Shown here piece after piece: positions 35,324-46,172 of a stretch of 64,000 nt of DNA. Every line of letters begins with the position of its first letter. Position 1 is the first letter of the stretch. Under the pieces are notes generated by a model, which was given only the letters and a program-made list of their open reading frames with translations, had not been told where the DNA came from and ran no database searches. The DNA lies in NCBI GenBank assembly GCA_949987705.1, contig OX465281.1:193551112-193615111 (forward strand), written 5' to 3'. The DNA is from Thereva unica (Eukaryota > Arthropoda > Insecta > Diptera > Therevidae). A program made the position numbers and the translations under genes.

Positions 35324-37090
35324 CAGTGGCGTAGCGAGCTTAACACGCGCCCGGGGCACAATACCTTTTTTTTCAGAAAAATTTCTTATTATTTTCTGTT
35401 GTTTTCTTTGGTCGGAACAAAATTTTTTACAGAACAGAATTTCGTTTTGTGTTTGATTTTTTTGCTATTATACGTTTTGTGTTTAAACAGGGGCCCACTA
35501 GTATATTATATTACACTGCCACTAAATTTAAAATTTATTTTCCAGAAATCAATAATAAAAATAACTAGTTGGGATGTGAGTTTGACCCCTTCGGTCCACG
35601 CGATTAACTTCCCAGTATGATGAACAAAGAAGGAATAAACTGACTTCTTACAAAATAGTTATACGTTTAGCACTAGTGGAAAATTGGCAAGTATCAGAAC
35701 TGATGACAAAGCAATCCCGAGAGAAGCTAGTTCAAGTAACTATAATAGTGGTAAATCCACAAGATTTTTCTAGAGAATTTGTTTTTCCTAAAATTTAGCA
35801 AACAAACATTTCCTCCGTATTTCGTTCGCTGCACTAAAGCGGGTGTTCAAATTCGCTGAAGCGCCATTGTCAAACTGAGAAGCGAATGATTTCATTTAAA
35901 AATTCCAAAGCTTTCCGGAGATATTAGCAAAACTGTAACTGTTAAGTACTTGTCAGAAAAAGAACAAATTTTGCGTAACTACTGGAAATCCCGGGATTAA
36001 CCGCAATTTTCTGAAACTGTATCACGCGTAGAAAGCAACTCCCCGTCAAAATGTGCTAATCAAAGATTTGACAAATTCGCGCTGTTTGTAAAGGGTAACG
36101 AAATTTTTGCACGATTTTGAAAGGTTTTCGGATTTTGACAAGTGATGTTTTGTTCGAAGGCTATCGCTGTGCAGAACCCAAAAAAGAATACTTCGCTTAG
36201 AACGGGTCTCCTTCCATTGAGTTTATTAGATATCAGCAAAACTTGTCAATTTAAGGTCTTTCTGACAGTTAGCCGAAGTTTTTCTATTTAAACAAAAAAG
36301 GCCCGACCGAATATTATGAAATTTTTTTCGGAGCATTTCTTCGTTAATATTCTTTTTTCGACACCTCAATGAAGTCGATATAGGTTTTAGTTCGCGCGGT
36401 ATCGTGCAGGTACAAAAATCATAAACATCAAACCGTTCGACCGAATTTTATGAAAATCTTTTCAGATCATATTTCGGTAAATACTCTTCGAACGAAATCT
36501 CAACGAACTCGAAATCTTTTTTGGTTCGCGCGATATCGTGCAGGTACAAAAATCACTTATGTCATTTAAACCAAAAAACCGCTCGACCGAATATTATAAA
36601 AATCTTTTCAGATTATATTGTCGCTAATACGCTTCGAACGGCACCTCAAGTAATAATCAATATCTTTCGTGGTTCGGGCGATATCGTGCAGGTACAAAAA
36701 TCACTTACGCCGCTTTAAAAAAACGGCTGGACCGAATTTCATGAAAATCTTTTCAGATCATATTTCGGTTAATACGCTTCGAACGACGCCTCAATGAAGT
36801 CGATATCAGTTTTGGTTCGCGCGATATCGTGCAGGAAAAAATGACCACATCCGTACGCACACACACACATACTTCCTCCCAATTTTTTGCTTAAAATGCT
36901 CCTGGAACCTTGAAAGATGAAAATACGTTGAAATTTTCGATTTCCATTTTCGGACCGATTACATAACTTTCTATACTGGAAAGTTAAAAATTATCCAGCA
37001 ATTTTTTGTTTTGCGGACCATTTGGCGCCCCTTTGTGAGTAGCGCCCGGGGCATGAAGCCCCCCCTGCCCCCCCCCTCGCTACGCCACTG
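35324..37090. mobile_element. 1,767-bp non-autonomous hAT element with perfect 8-bp TSD
   Basis: Ends are CAGTGGCGTAGCGAG and its exact inverse, with G/C-rich subterminal runs (GCGCCCGGGGCA). The duplicated target CACTGGCA stands at 35,316-35,323 and 37,091-37,098, identical on both sides. No transposase frame is present. The middle carries four copies of a 134-148-bp tandem repeat. The element interrupts a Tc1 transposase relic whose reading resumes right after it. The 8-bp duplication and CA...TG ends fit the hAT superfamily. Confidence 0.9.
36280..36840. repeat. Internal tandem repeat of the hAT element (4 units)
   Basis: ATCGTGCAGG recurs at 36,401, 36,535, 36,683 and 36,826, within units that also share GACCGAATNTTATGAAA and TTCAGATCATATT. 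Unit length is 134, 148 and 143 bp. Such blocks are common in non-autonomous elements and can expand by unequal exchange. Confidence 0.85.
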
Positions 37091-37279
37091 CACTGGCATG
37101 ATCACATTACAAAAAATATGAGTCCCTTTTCAAAACAATCGCTCAAAATAGCCATCCAACAAGCATGGAATTCAATTCCGGAGGAAATGCTCGAAACATT
37201 AGTGGCGAGTATGAGAAAAAGATTTTTTCAAGTCATAAAATCAATGGAGGATCGACCAATTACTAAAGTTAATTTATAG
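37091..37279 (+). pseudogene. Tc1-type transposase C-terminus
   Basis: The frame gives SLKIAIQQAWNSIPEEMLET, then LVASMRKRFFQVIKS, and ends in KVNL before a TAG stop. This is the family's conserved C-terminal end (I-x2-AW-x2-I-P-x2-x-L-x2-LV-x-SM-x-R-x3-VI). Upstream sequence before the hAT insertion (35,267-35,323) is presumably the continuation, but the DDE core is not readable there. In a working Tc1 element the protein binds the terminal repeats and cuts at TA. Here only about 60 codons survive. Confidence 0.75.
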
Positions 37280-37547
37280 CAATAAGAAGCCTTTTTTCTT
37301 TATATTTTTTACTGAACTTAAATCAATTTCGTACTAAAAATGCTTCAAATTGAAATGATTTTACTTCCGGTATGCATTTTACTGTTATGAAGAGAGCTAG
37401 CGATATAATTTTTTGTACCACTTATTCGCAACCCCTAGAAAGGCAACTATGTATGTTAAAATTCAGGTTTCCACAACAGAATGGGGCTGAGGAAAACGCT
37501 CTGGAACGTAGAAGTGTTGGATGAACTTAAATCAATTTCGGGCACTG

Positions 37548-38160
37548 TATATGGGGCATTCCACGTCAAATCGGACAAAATTTTTCGACCCCTTTCCGTT
37601 TTGGCTGAAATTTTTCAGGGAGTTTGGGCAACTATTTAAGGCAACAAAAAAAATTGTTTAGAATATTTTCAACAATCTATTGACAATAAAAATTAAATGC
37701 GTTTTTTAGGGATTTTTATTAATTTTGACTTTCTTTCTCGATTTTGGCTCTATATCTTTCGTAGGGGTCGCCGTTTTTGATAGGTTTTACATGTTTTCTG
37801 GTCAGAGGAGTTGTTTACAAACCACCAGTAGCAAATTTGCTGAAAAACATAAACATATATTCGAATTCAATATCAAAAGGTCAAAAAATAGTAAAAAACT
37901 TTAAAACTAAATTTTTCAAGTACCCCATCACGCAAATGGACGTTTTTGGTTTTAAAATGTTCGGGAGAAGAAACTCTAACACTGCGATCAAAAATCTCGA
38001 TGGGGTCTTAAGGATTTCGAAAGTTTAAGTATTTGTTTATAATCATTAATTTTTTACGATATTTATTGAATCCTTTGACGTGGATATAGTGGAAACGTCT
38101 CAGTTTGCACCAAAACTTGTATAAAGGGTTTTTTTGGCGGCTGATTACGAATCTGCGGTC
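37548..38160 (+). repeat. Dispersed repeat, copy B
   Basis: Inverse of copy A at 938-1,313. It starts near GGGGCATTCCACGTCAAATC and ends at GATTACGAATCTGCGGTC. An 83-codon frame inside it shows no known motif. It carries about 220 bp missing from copy A and abuts the satellite-linked foldback arm at 38,166. Confidence 0.75.
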
Positions 38161-38165
38161 GTAAT

Positions 38166-38960
38166 ATGCACGTGTTTAATTATTTCATGCTATTAACGAT
38201 TCATCTTGACTAATCCATATCACCTTTTTTTTGTTATAAGTGTGTTTTAAACTGTCCCGTGTCTTGTGAAGAAAATGGTAATCCGCCGTGGATCTAACGA
38301 TCTATCCCTTATGGTATTCTACTTATGATACTCTTTCAATTGATACCCATGTCGAGGGGTGGTGAAGAAATGGTAATCTACCCTCTTGAGACGGCCGCCA
38401 TGGATATTACGACATAGCTTATTGTATTCTACTTATCATACGCTTCCATTTGATTGAAGAAAATGGTAATGCATCCTCTTGAGATGGCCGCCGTGGATCT
38501 AACTATATATTGATATTGATATTCAATTTTATTTGATACCTATGTCGAGGGGGTTGTAAAGAAAATGGAAATCCGCCCTCTTGAGATGACCGCCATGGAT
38601 CTAACCATATATTGAGCATACTATATAGCTAATGGTATTCCACTTATGATCCCCCTTCAATTGATACCCATGTTGAAGGGGTGGTGAAGAAGTGGTAATC
38701 TGCCCTCTTGAGACCGCCGATATGGATTTTACGACATAGCTTATTGTATTCTAGTTATCATACCCTTTCATTTGCTACCAATGTCGAGGGGGTGGTGAAG
38801 AAACTGGTAATGCGTCCTCTTGAGGTGGCCGCGGTGGATCTAACTATTTATTGAGTATACTATATCGCTTATGGCATTCTACTTATAATACCCCTTATAA
38901 TTGATACCCATGTCGATAGAGTGGTGAAGGAATGGTAATCCGCCCTTTGGAGACTCCTAC
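38166..38960. repeat. Foldback arm fused to satellite array 2 (6 units)
   Basis: The first 95 bp match the right arm of the foldback at 51,351-51,513. Satellite units follow directly, with CATTTGATAC-type anchors near 38,337, 38,447, 38,530, 38,658, 38,769 and 38,898. Spacing varies from 83 to 129 bp, so this array is more decayed than the one at 12 kb. No Helitron termini are visible around it. Confidence 0.8.
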
Positions 38961-39483
38961 CAGTTTAATATGAACGCTTTTGGTTAATCATCGAAATGAT
39001 AGGGAAAGCTATCTGACATCAACAGTGCTGGATTCGACTAACTTATAACGAATATGTCACATTTTTAGAAATAAAGTACAATTACGAACTATGCAAAAGT
39101 AGTAATCGGTATTTCAAATTTAAATGTACATCTGTACTATGAACTACATATGTTTTTATAGTACCTAACCTAATCTGACACCATAGTGGTGACTAACCAC
39201 TTTTTTATGAACACATTTTGTTAATCATTTAATGCCATCCGGCATCAATAGTGCGAGTAAACACTTTTCGACTAACAAGTAGCACCATCTCATTTATTGA
39301 GCAATTGAAATAGCTTATAACGCCATCTGATAGAATAATTTTTAGTACCCACTTTTTTAGACTAAAGGAGAAACAAAAAAGGTCCTTTCGAAATGTAAAA
39401 ATAAAGAAAACAAAGAATGATAGGAAAAAAACTAGTGGAATAATAAATTATTGATATTGTGGTTCTTCTTCTTCTTTGATCCG

Positions 39484-42297
39484 TTAGCTGGCGGTCCGAG
39501 CGGGACGTCCCCGCAACGGATACGCTGCTGTCGGTGCCGCTGGGTCCCGAACTCTATTCACGATTCGCTTCCATTCTTCTCGGTTTTTGGCGGTGTCTCG
39601 AGCCTCGGTAACTGATAATCGTTGATTCTTTAAGTCACCTTCGATATTCTTCAACCAGGTTTTCTTCGGTGCCGATCGCTGTATTCTCCAGTCTGCAGGA
39701 CGGTCTCGCCAGAGAAGTTTACGTGGCAAGCGGTTATCATCCATTCGGCAAACATGTCCAAACCACCGTAGTCGACGTTTTTGCATTTCTTCTTCGATCA
39801 GTGTTTGCTGATCGCATCTTTGTCTGACAACCTCGTTTCGAAGGCGATCACGGAGTGAGACACGGAGGATCTGCCTCAAACATCGCATTTGGAAGACCTC
39901 GAGCTTCTTAACGTCCGGTTTGAGCAGTGTCCACGTTTCAGATCCGTAAAGAAGAATCGGAAGAATCAACGTTCGGTAAAGACGTAGTTTTGTTTTGATG
40001 GAGAAATTTGCTCGTTTCCATATGCACCACTTGAGCGAGGCGAATGTTGCTGTTGCCTGGCCGATACGGCTGTGAACGTCGGCCGTCGATGCTACTTTCG
40101 TTTCCTCAACCAATGATCCCAAATATTTGAACCTTGGAACCTGTTCGATTTGGGTTCCATCGAGGTGAACACTGGCTCTTGATCCATCCGTTGTGAGCAC
40201 TTTGGTCTTTTCCGCATTGATTTTTAACCCGTATGATTGGGCGATGCGGGAAATATCGTATAAGATGTCCGTTGCTTCGGCATCCGTGTCAGCGAAAACA
40301 GCGCTATCGTCGGCGAACATTAAGTCTGTTACGAAGTTGTTGTCGTCGTATTGAACTCCGAGTCGTCCATCGAATGCTTCACGCATAATCGCGTCGATCA
40401 CAACGTTGAAGAGAAGTGGCGAAGCGACGTCTCCCTGTCGGACACCCGTCTGAATCGGGAACTCCTCGGATAAGTCGTTTCGAATACGAACGCTGCTGGT
40501 TGAGCCATCGTACGACGCTTGGAGAAGTTGGATGATTCTCAATGGCACGTGTTCGGTTACCAAGACTCTCCACAAGCTTTTCCAATCGATGCAATCGAAA
40601 GCGGATTTGAAATCGATGAAAACGACGACAATTCGTTTGCCGCAACGAATTCTTTCTTCCATTACCTGACGGAGGGCGAATATTTGATCAATGCATCCTC
40701 GATGTGGTCTAAATCCCGCTTGTTCCTCCCGGCTCGTTTGCTCTCGATGTTTCTGTAGCCTCGATTGTATTATTTTCGTAAATACTTTACCGACGATCGA
40801 AAGAAGGCTAATACCGCGATAATTCTTGCATTCCCGACTGTCGCCTTTCTTCAAAATTGGGACAACGATCGCTTTCTTCCATACCGAAGGGACACGATCC
40901 GAATGCCATATATGTGTTATGAGGACATGAAGTCGTTGTGATAAGACATCACCTCCAGCTTTGATCATCTCGGCGGTTACTTGGTCTATTCCCGGCGTTT
41001 TTCCATTTTTCAGCGATTTTATTGCTGTCTTCACCTCGATAATTGTTGGTTCGGTATCGAGAAACTGATTCATCGGCTGTTCGATAATCGGTGGTTCGGG
41101 TGCTGGACCTTGCGGCGGATCGTGGTTATACAGCTGGTGGAAGAATGCTCTCCACCGCCCCAGGCGTTCATGGGCAGAAGTCACAAAAGTTCCATCCGAT
41201 TTTTTGATGTTGTCGTTTGTTGATGTTGTTTTGCCGCCTAACCGGCGGATTGTCTGGTACAGCGTCCGGTACTCGTGCCTCGACGCCGCTTTTTCCATGT
41301 CGGCCGCAACGTTATTCCAGTACGCCTCTCGTTCCAATTTCATTTTCTGCCGAACTTCTTTGTTCAATCTTCGGTATTCCTCAAAGTCGACGTGTTTCAT
41401 GCGCTTCCGCTGATCGACGAGGTCCAGACAGCTGTCCGAGATCCATGGCTGCGTCCGTTTACGGATAGTTGGACACAACTCCATTGCACACTCCACAATA
41501 GACTCCGACGATTGCCTTTCTTCTACATCGATATCGTCCGGTATTGCGAGCGCCGCGAATTTGTTGGATAATGCCATTTGAAACTTTCGCCCGATGGCCG
41601 GGTCCTGTAGGCACGCCCAATTTTTCTTGGCTGGTGGTGGCTCCGTTTTCTTCGCTCTTTGCAATCGCATCTGCAATTTCGCTCGAACAAGATAATGGTC
41701 CGATCCGCAATCGGGTCCACGCATTGCACGTACGTCTTTAAGCGTCGATCGGAATCTTGTGTTGATCAAAACGTAGTCTAACATCGCCGAGTCTTTGCCG
41801 GATGGATTTCGCCAGGTGAGTTGGTGTTTGAGTGGATGGCGGAAAATGCTGTTGCCAACGATCAAGTTGTTTGACGATGCGAATGAAAGCAGGCTTAAGC
41901 CGTTGTCATTAATTACTCCGTGTCCGAATTTGCCCATGGTTTCTTCCCAGCCGGTTCGATCTACTCCTGAATGTGCATTGAAATCCCCCGCGAGAATTAT
42001 TAATTCGGTTTGAGGTATCATATCCAGCGTCTGTTGAAGCTGATCGTAAAATTCGTCCTTGTTCGTGTCCGTGCTGGTCTCGGTTGGCGCATAAACGGAT
42101 ATGATATGGGTCTTGATCGTTCCACTGATGTTTATAACCGCCAAACGCTCGGATATCGGTACGCCGGCCTCTCTTTTCTCACCACCGGAATAGTAAAGCA
42201 TCATCGTTTCGTTGATTGTTGGCGGGACGATTGTCAATATCCCGGATCCGGTAAGCCGTAGTTCCGATAGCGCAGCAATTGAAGAGCGATATTCCAA
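39484..42297 (-). CDS. RTE ORF: APE endonuclease and reverse transcriptase (937 aa, 5' part displaced)
   Basis: Residues about 5-215 form the APE-type endonuclease, with LSELRL, SVYAPTE, LAGDFNAHSG, and GSDHYLV containing the metal-binding and catalytic residues. A linker follows. RT spans about 420-700: KSLKNGKTPGIDQVTAEMI, NYRGISLLSIVGKV, QAGFRPHRGCIDQI, VVFIDFKSAFDCI, VRQGDVASPLLFNV and the catalytic box LMFADDSAVFAD. The thumb (VPRFKYLGSLV, LILPILLYGSETWTL) and C-terminal region (RRLRWFGHVCRM) are complete. The protein nicks target DNA and copies its RNA there. The first 18 bases of this frame come from the MITE terminus, so the natural start is at 43,106. All visible catalytic residues are intact. 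Confidence 0.9.
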   Translation of the reverse strand: MEYRSSIAALSELRLTGSGILTIVPPTINETMMLYYSGGEKREAGVPISERLAVINISGTIKTHIISVYAPTETSTDTNKDEFYDQLQQTLDMIPQTELIILAGDFNAHSGVDRTGWEETMGKFGHGVINDNGLSLLSFASSNNLIVGNSIFRHPLKHQLTWRNPSGKDSAMLDYVLINTRFRSTLKDVRAMRGPDCGSDHYLVRAKLQMRLQRAKKTEPPPAKKNWACLQDPAIGRKFQMALSNKFAALAIPDDIDVEERQSSESIVECAMELCPTIRKRTQPWISDSCLDLVDQRKRMKHVDFEEYRRLNKEVRQKMKLEREAYWNNVAADMEKAASRHEYRTLYQTIRRLGGKTTSTNDNIKKSDGTFVTSAHERLGRWRAFFHQLYNHDPPQGPAPEPPIIEQPMNQFLDTEPTIIEVKTAIKSLKNGKTPGIDQVTAEMIKAGGDVLSQRLHVLITHIWHSDRVPSVWKKAIVVPILKKGDSRECKNYRGISLLSIVGKVFTKIIQSRLQKHREQTSREEQAGFRPHRGCIDQIFALRQVMEERIRCGKRIVVVFIDFKSAFDCIDWKSLWRVLVTEHVPLRIIQLLQASYDGSTSSVRIRNDLSEEFPIQTGVRQGDVASPLLFNVVIDAIMREAFDGRLGVQYDDNNFVTDLMFADDSAVFADTDAEATDILYDISRIAQSYGLKINAEKTKVLTTDGSRASVHLDGTQIEQVPRFKYLGSLVEETKVASTADVHSRIGQATATFASLKWCIWKRANFSIKTKLRLYRTLILPILLYGSETWTLLKPDVKKLEVFQMRCLRQILRVSLRDRLRNEVVRQRCDQQTLIEEEMQKRRLRWFGHVCRMDDNRLPRKLLWRDRPADWRIQRSAPKKTWLKNIEGDLKNQRLSVTEARDTAKNREEWKRIVNRVRDPAAPTAAYPLRGRPARTAS

Positions 42298-42873
42298 AAC
42301 GTGCTAAGTTCTTATGATGTAATTAGTGGGAAATAAAAAAAAACTGAATATCACTTTCACTCTCGCCTAAAGGGCTGTAATATTATTTCCTTTCTCAAAA
42401 AACCGATAAAAGAAACTATTATTTATAAAAATATAAATAAATTTGCTACATTTTATATGAAAAAAATGGTTTTATTTATGGTGGTACATTTTCATAATGT
42501 ACTAAGTCAATTACTTACATTTTCATAATGTACTAAGTCAATTACTTAGTACATTTTGAAATAAAATTTCATAGTAAAATTATGATACTATGGTAAATGT
42601 TTTCAGTCCTCAGAAAGTTCAGCCCAGCAAAAGAAAGAATAGTATTTTTCAAATCTTTATTTTTAATATAAAAAAAACATTAAAAAATTCAATATGAATA
42701 CTAGCTATTGAAATTGATGGAAAATTCATTTGTATGACCCATTATACATCGGAATGAGTATGATTTGTGATAAATGTTTATGTGAATGCATAACTACTAC
42801 GTCATAGATTCGAAAGCAATACAATATTAAAATTAAACAAAAATTGACTTAGTACGTTTTGGAATATCGCTCT
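42283..42873. mobile_element. 591-bp MITE inserted in the RTE ORF (CAATTG target)
   Basis: Ends are AAGAGCGATATTCCAAAACG with a 28-bp terminal repeat holding one mismatch. CAATTG is found on both sides and occurs once in the deduced uninterrupted ORF, so the target duplication is up to 6 bp (AATT or CAATTG cannot be told apart from TIR extension). No coding capacity. Inside, a 31-bp unit ending GTACTAAGTCAATTAC is tandemly duplicated at about 42,487-42,548. Superfamily unassigned. Confidence 0.85.
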
Positions 42874-43106
42874 TCAATTGATATTTTGTATTTCAACAAT
42901 TCCATTGCTATGATTTCCTTTTGACCAACGTGATGTCCTGTTCGTACATTCCACGCAGCGAATTTTAATTCCCTTTTCGGTGTGACTAATTTGGGTGTTC
43001 GGCCAGTAACCCACTTCTCACCAGAATCCCTGGTCCCCAGTGCTGGCGCATCGGCTGCCCCGGATGCAGTAGCATTGTTTCGTGAATGGTTAGTTCGTGT
43101 ATCCAT
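42874..43106 (-). pseudogene. RTE ORF, N-terminal piece cut off by the MITE
   Basis: It starts with an ATG and a Ser/Ala-rich leader and reaches the first endonuclease motif, LKFAAWNVRTG (the N in WN is the conserved metal-binding residue), before KYKIS at the MITE border. The reading frame on the other side of the MITE is the same phase, so the insertion split a single ORF rather than falling between two genes. Now it would end in MITE-derived residues. Confidence 0.85.
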
Positions 43107-43969
43107 GCGGTTTCTTGCCTAGTTTTTACGATCAACTCGGCAGGTCGACAACCCTCTTCCTTTCACACTCTGGGCTTGGGACCAGACGAAGGCGGAGTTG
43201 ACGAAGGCGGAGTGGTTATTGTGGTTACCGGTTACAAATGAAAAATTACTTATATTGCTTATAAAAAGCTGAAAAATCGCATAATTTTATAAAAAAAAAC
43301 ACCTTGTTTTCCATGTCTAGGCGTAAATAAGGCTTTAGCTGTTTGCCCTTACGAACTCGGCAAACTACCGCCTGCCTTGATTTATAAAATATATTTATTA
43401 TTATTATTAAACATAGCACAATATTCTTTTCTGCCTGCTATTTTTAAGGTTGCTCTGTAAATTTATACTTTATTTTAATATTTTCCTAAAGATATTGTAA
43501 ACTTTGTAAATAAATTACAATTACTTACATTTTAAAATCACTGTACTTCTCTCTAATTCACAAACGACAACTAAAACAGATTTATTTCGAGTGACATTTC
43601 GATTTATGTAAAGTAGGCCATACACAGTCAAATTTATTTGAAAACCTGTTTGCAAACAAGTGATATTTGAGCGTGTGTAGCTTTGTTTGCAAACCAGTTT
43701 TCGCGTTTGACAAATAGTTTGAAAAAAATCAAAATGTTTTGATTTTTTGGGGGCGTGACTGCCTGTGTGATGTGGAATTTGTGCGTGTATGCTATCGTTT
43801 GCAAACATTTCCTTAAATTATCAGTTAAGTTTCAAGTTTCCGTCGAAATGTGCTCATTGTTTTTCAGTTATCAGGATTAAATAAAAGATTTGGTAGGTAT
43901 TTTTTTGGAATTTTCTTATTTATTAAATTTGAAATTTATTATAAATGAAATGAAATTTATTATATAGCT

Positions 43970-44901
43970 ATGGCTATCCCAAATAATGAAGTGTGGCGTG
44001 ATTTTTTCGAAGTATTCCGTAGTTTAAAATGTGGAAAATAAGAAGCGACGAGTACAAAAATAAAGCCAAAAAAAAAATAAAGCGTGGGACACATTATTAG
44101 CACAATACAAACACATTGATCGGGATGCTACTATTGAAAAACTAAAATCAAAAGTAAATAGTATTCGAACTAGCTACAGACGGGAATTAAAAAAAGTAAT
44201 TGATTCTATAAGATCTGGAGCCGGAGAAGAGAATATTTATAGTCCATCAATTTGGTATTTTTCCCATTTAGAATTTCTTAAGGATCAAGAAATTCAAACG
44301 CCTGGGATTTCTACAATTGATTTTTGAGGTCAGTTCAAAATATGTTCTTGCAAATTATGCGAATATGAAAAAAATGAACAGAATTGTTAATTTTATGTTG
44401 TCATTATAGAATGACGCGGAACTACTAGAATTACCACCAAAAGCCAAAAGGAACAAACTCCATTCATCTGAAAAAGAGGTTTTTTTGAAAAGAGCAGTTG
44501 AACATTTGGAAAATTCTCAGAAGGAATCAAAGGATGATGCTACGACATTTTCTGAGTACTGGGCATGTTTATTTCGTAAATTATCTGAAATACAACAGCT
44601 CTATGCTAGAAAAGCTATAGAAGACATCCTTCTACTAGGACAGTTGAACAAATTAACATTGAACACTGTGTCCACGGCGTCTTCAAGCTCACCTTCAATT
44701 GCAAGTTCTGGGAGTTCAACCCCCTATTCATATGAATCTTCTTCTCCAGTACCTATTATGCAACCAAAGAGCTTTCAGATTGTTCAACTGCCTACTTTCA
44801 CACCCAGAACCAATCAATTTTCAGCTCCACAGGAAATACAAGGAGCAGAAAAAACGTACGAAAGTATAAAAGACTTGTTTGAAGCATCACGATTTAGTTA
44901 A
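43970..44901 (+). pseudogene. Harbinger MADF/Myb-like DNA-binding protein (frameshifted)
   Basis: Exon 1 opens with an ATG (NNEVWRDFFEVFRSL) and continues as a MADF domain in shifted frames: WKIRSDEYKNKAKK, then AWDTLLAQYKHIDRDATIEK, then RTSYRRELKKV and SPSIWYFSHLEFL. Exon 2 (44,410-44,901) has a basic stretch (PPKAKRNK), a helical part and a Ser-rich tail. A donor GAG-GTCAGT at 44,328 and acceptor TTATAG at 44,409 mark an 81-bp intron. Frameshifts lie near 44,026 and in a 10-A run at 44,068. An extra T in the run 44,321-44,325 brings a TGA just before the donor. In this superfamily the protein helps bring transposase to the ends and the nucleus. Confidence 0.8.
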
Positions 44902-44974
44902 AAAATGTAAACGTGAAAGAAAAAGGAATTTAATAGTAATAATTAGTTATGTAATTGACATTAAATTAATTGTA

Positions 44975-46172
44975 TTACAAAAACCATCCCTTGTTTTTTA
45001 TTGTTACATTAGTAGAATTTCTCGCACTTGTTGCTTCAAGTGACATCATTTGTAAATCCTGCGATTCTCCATTATTCCTCGCGAAATTTGTTGTATCTGA
45101 TGAGTCTAATTTTCTTAAAAAATTATGTAAATAGCAACAAGTTAAAACTATCTTTGCTGCCTTTTCTGGGCATAAATTTATAGGCTTTGACAAAATCTGG
45201 AAACGATTGACCAATATTCCAAACACATTTTCAACTTTAACACTGAGCTGAGCTGAGCTGAGTTTTCGATTAAAATTTTCTTGCTGTGTGCTTAGATGAA
45301 TCCCTGTATATGGCTTCAAGATATTTTCTTTTAATGGAAAGGCACCGTCAGCTACGAAAACAAATGGTAAACTTTCTCCTCCAGGTATCACTACAGTGGA
45401 CTCAGGAATTTGAAGAAGTCCTTCCGCTAACAATCTGGAAAAGTTTGTGTTGGAAAAAACACCTCCATCTGACACTCTACCATTCTGACCAACATCGACC
45501 ATTAAAAACTGGAGATTAGCATTCACGACTGCCATTAGAACAATACTGAATGCCTTTTTATAATTAAAATAAAAAGATCCCGAGTGTGGTGGCTTATTTA
45601 TTTCTACATGTTTTCCATCGATAGCTCCGATGGAGTGTGGAAAGTCAGAAACTTGTTGAAATAATTCTGCTTCCTTTCGCCATTCATCAGCGGTTTTAGG
45701 TAGCTAAAAATGATTAAAAATTAGTATTCCCAACCTAAAATGTGACAAAGAACAATTTTAATAACCTTAATGCAGTTTTTCAAAACGTGAATAATTGAGT
45801 CGCACGTATCAATTACAATTTTGCCTATGGCTTGTGGAGACACGGCATAGAAAAATTTTAAATCTTCAAAATCATTTCCCTTCGCTAGAAATCTGAGCGT
45901 AATATTTAACCTTGTTTCTGCGGTTATTGCATCTCTCGTCAGAGAGTCCTTTCGGCTTATGAAAGGTGTAACTTTGCGGAGGAGTTCGTCGAAAGTAGCA
46001 GAGGTCATTCGAAAATAATTTTTATAATCAATCGGCTCACTTTCTCTTAAATGTTTCAACAGTCTTTCATTTGAAAACAGTTTTTCTCCAAAAGCCAATT
46101 TTTTACCCACTTTCTTCGTTTTCGAGGATTAAAATCCTCTTCATCATCACTACACAATTCGGAAATAATCAT
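44975..46172 (-). pseudogene. HARBI1-type DDE transposase (one frameshift)
   Basis: Two exons are clear. Exon 1 (to 45,766) has DEEDFNPRKRRKWVK, ERLLKHLRESEPIDYKNYF and ITAETRLNITLRFLAKG. A 62-bp intron (45,704-45,765, GT...AG) is phase 0. Exon 2 has SIGAIDGKHVEI (first Asp), MVDVGQNGRVSDGGVF, PFVFVADGAFPL (second Asp) and SVKVENVFGILVNRFQIL (Glu), the DDE_4 catalytic set, and ends with CCYLHNFLR. A one-base insertion near 46,080 separates the acidic/basic N-terminus from the rest; otherwise the frame is open. The start at 46,172 is chosen because it precedes the acidic SDDEED segment. Without the frameshift it would be about 380 residues, a normal size. Confidence 0.88.

Larger units (their letters stand above)
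39465..43216 (-). mobile_element. Nearly complete RTE-clade retrotransposon with 10-bp TSD
   Basis: The element is flanked by the identical decamer TATTGTGGTT (39,455-39,464 and 43,217-43,226). The 3' end is short and finishes in an AAG triplet run, typical of RTE. Without a 591-bp MITE near its 5' end it would be about 3.15 kb, the usual RTE length, with one long ORF for endonuclease plus reverse transcriptase. Clean ends and open frame indicate recent retrotransposition. Relics of the same family lie at 53.7-54.2 kb and 56.8-58.0 kb. Confidence 0.9.

Noticed and set aside
40379..42261. Plus-strand and alternative-frame open frames over the RTE element
   Set aside because: They are shadows of the minus-strand endonuclease/RT ORF and contain no motif.
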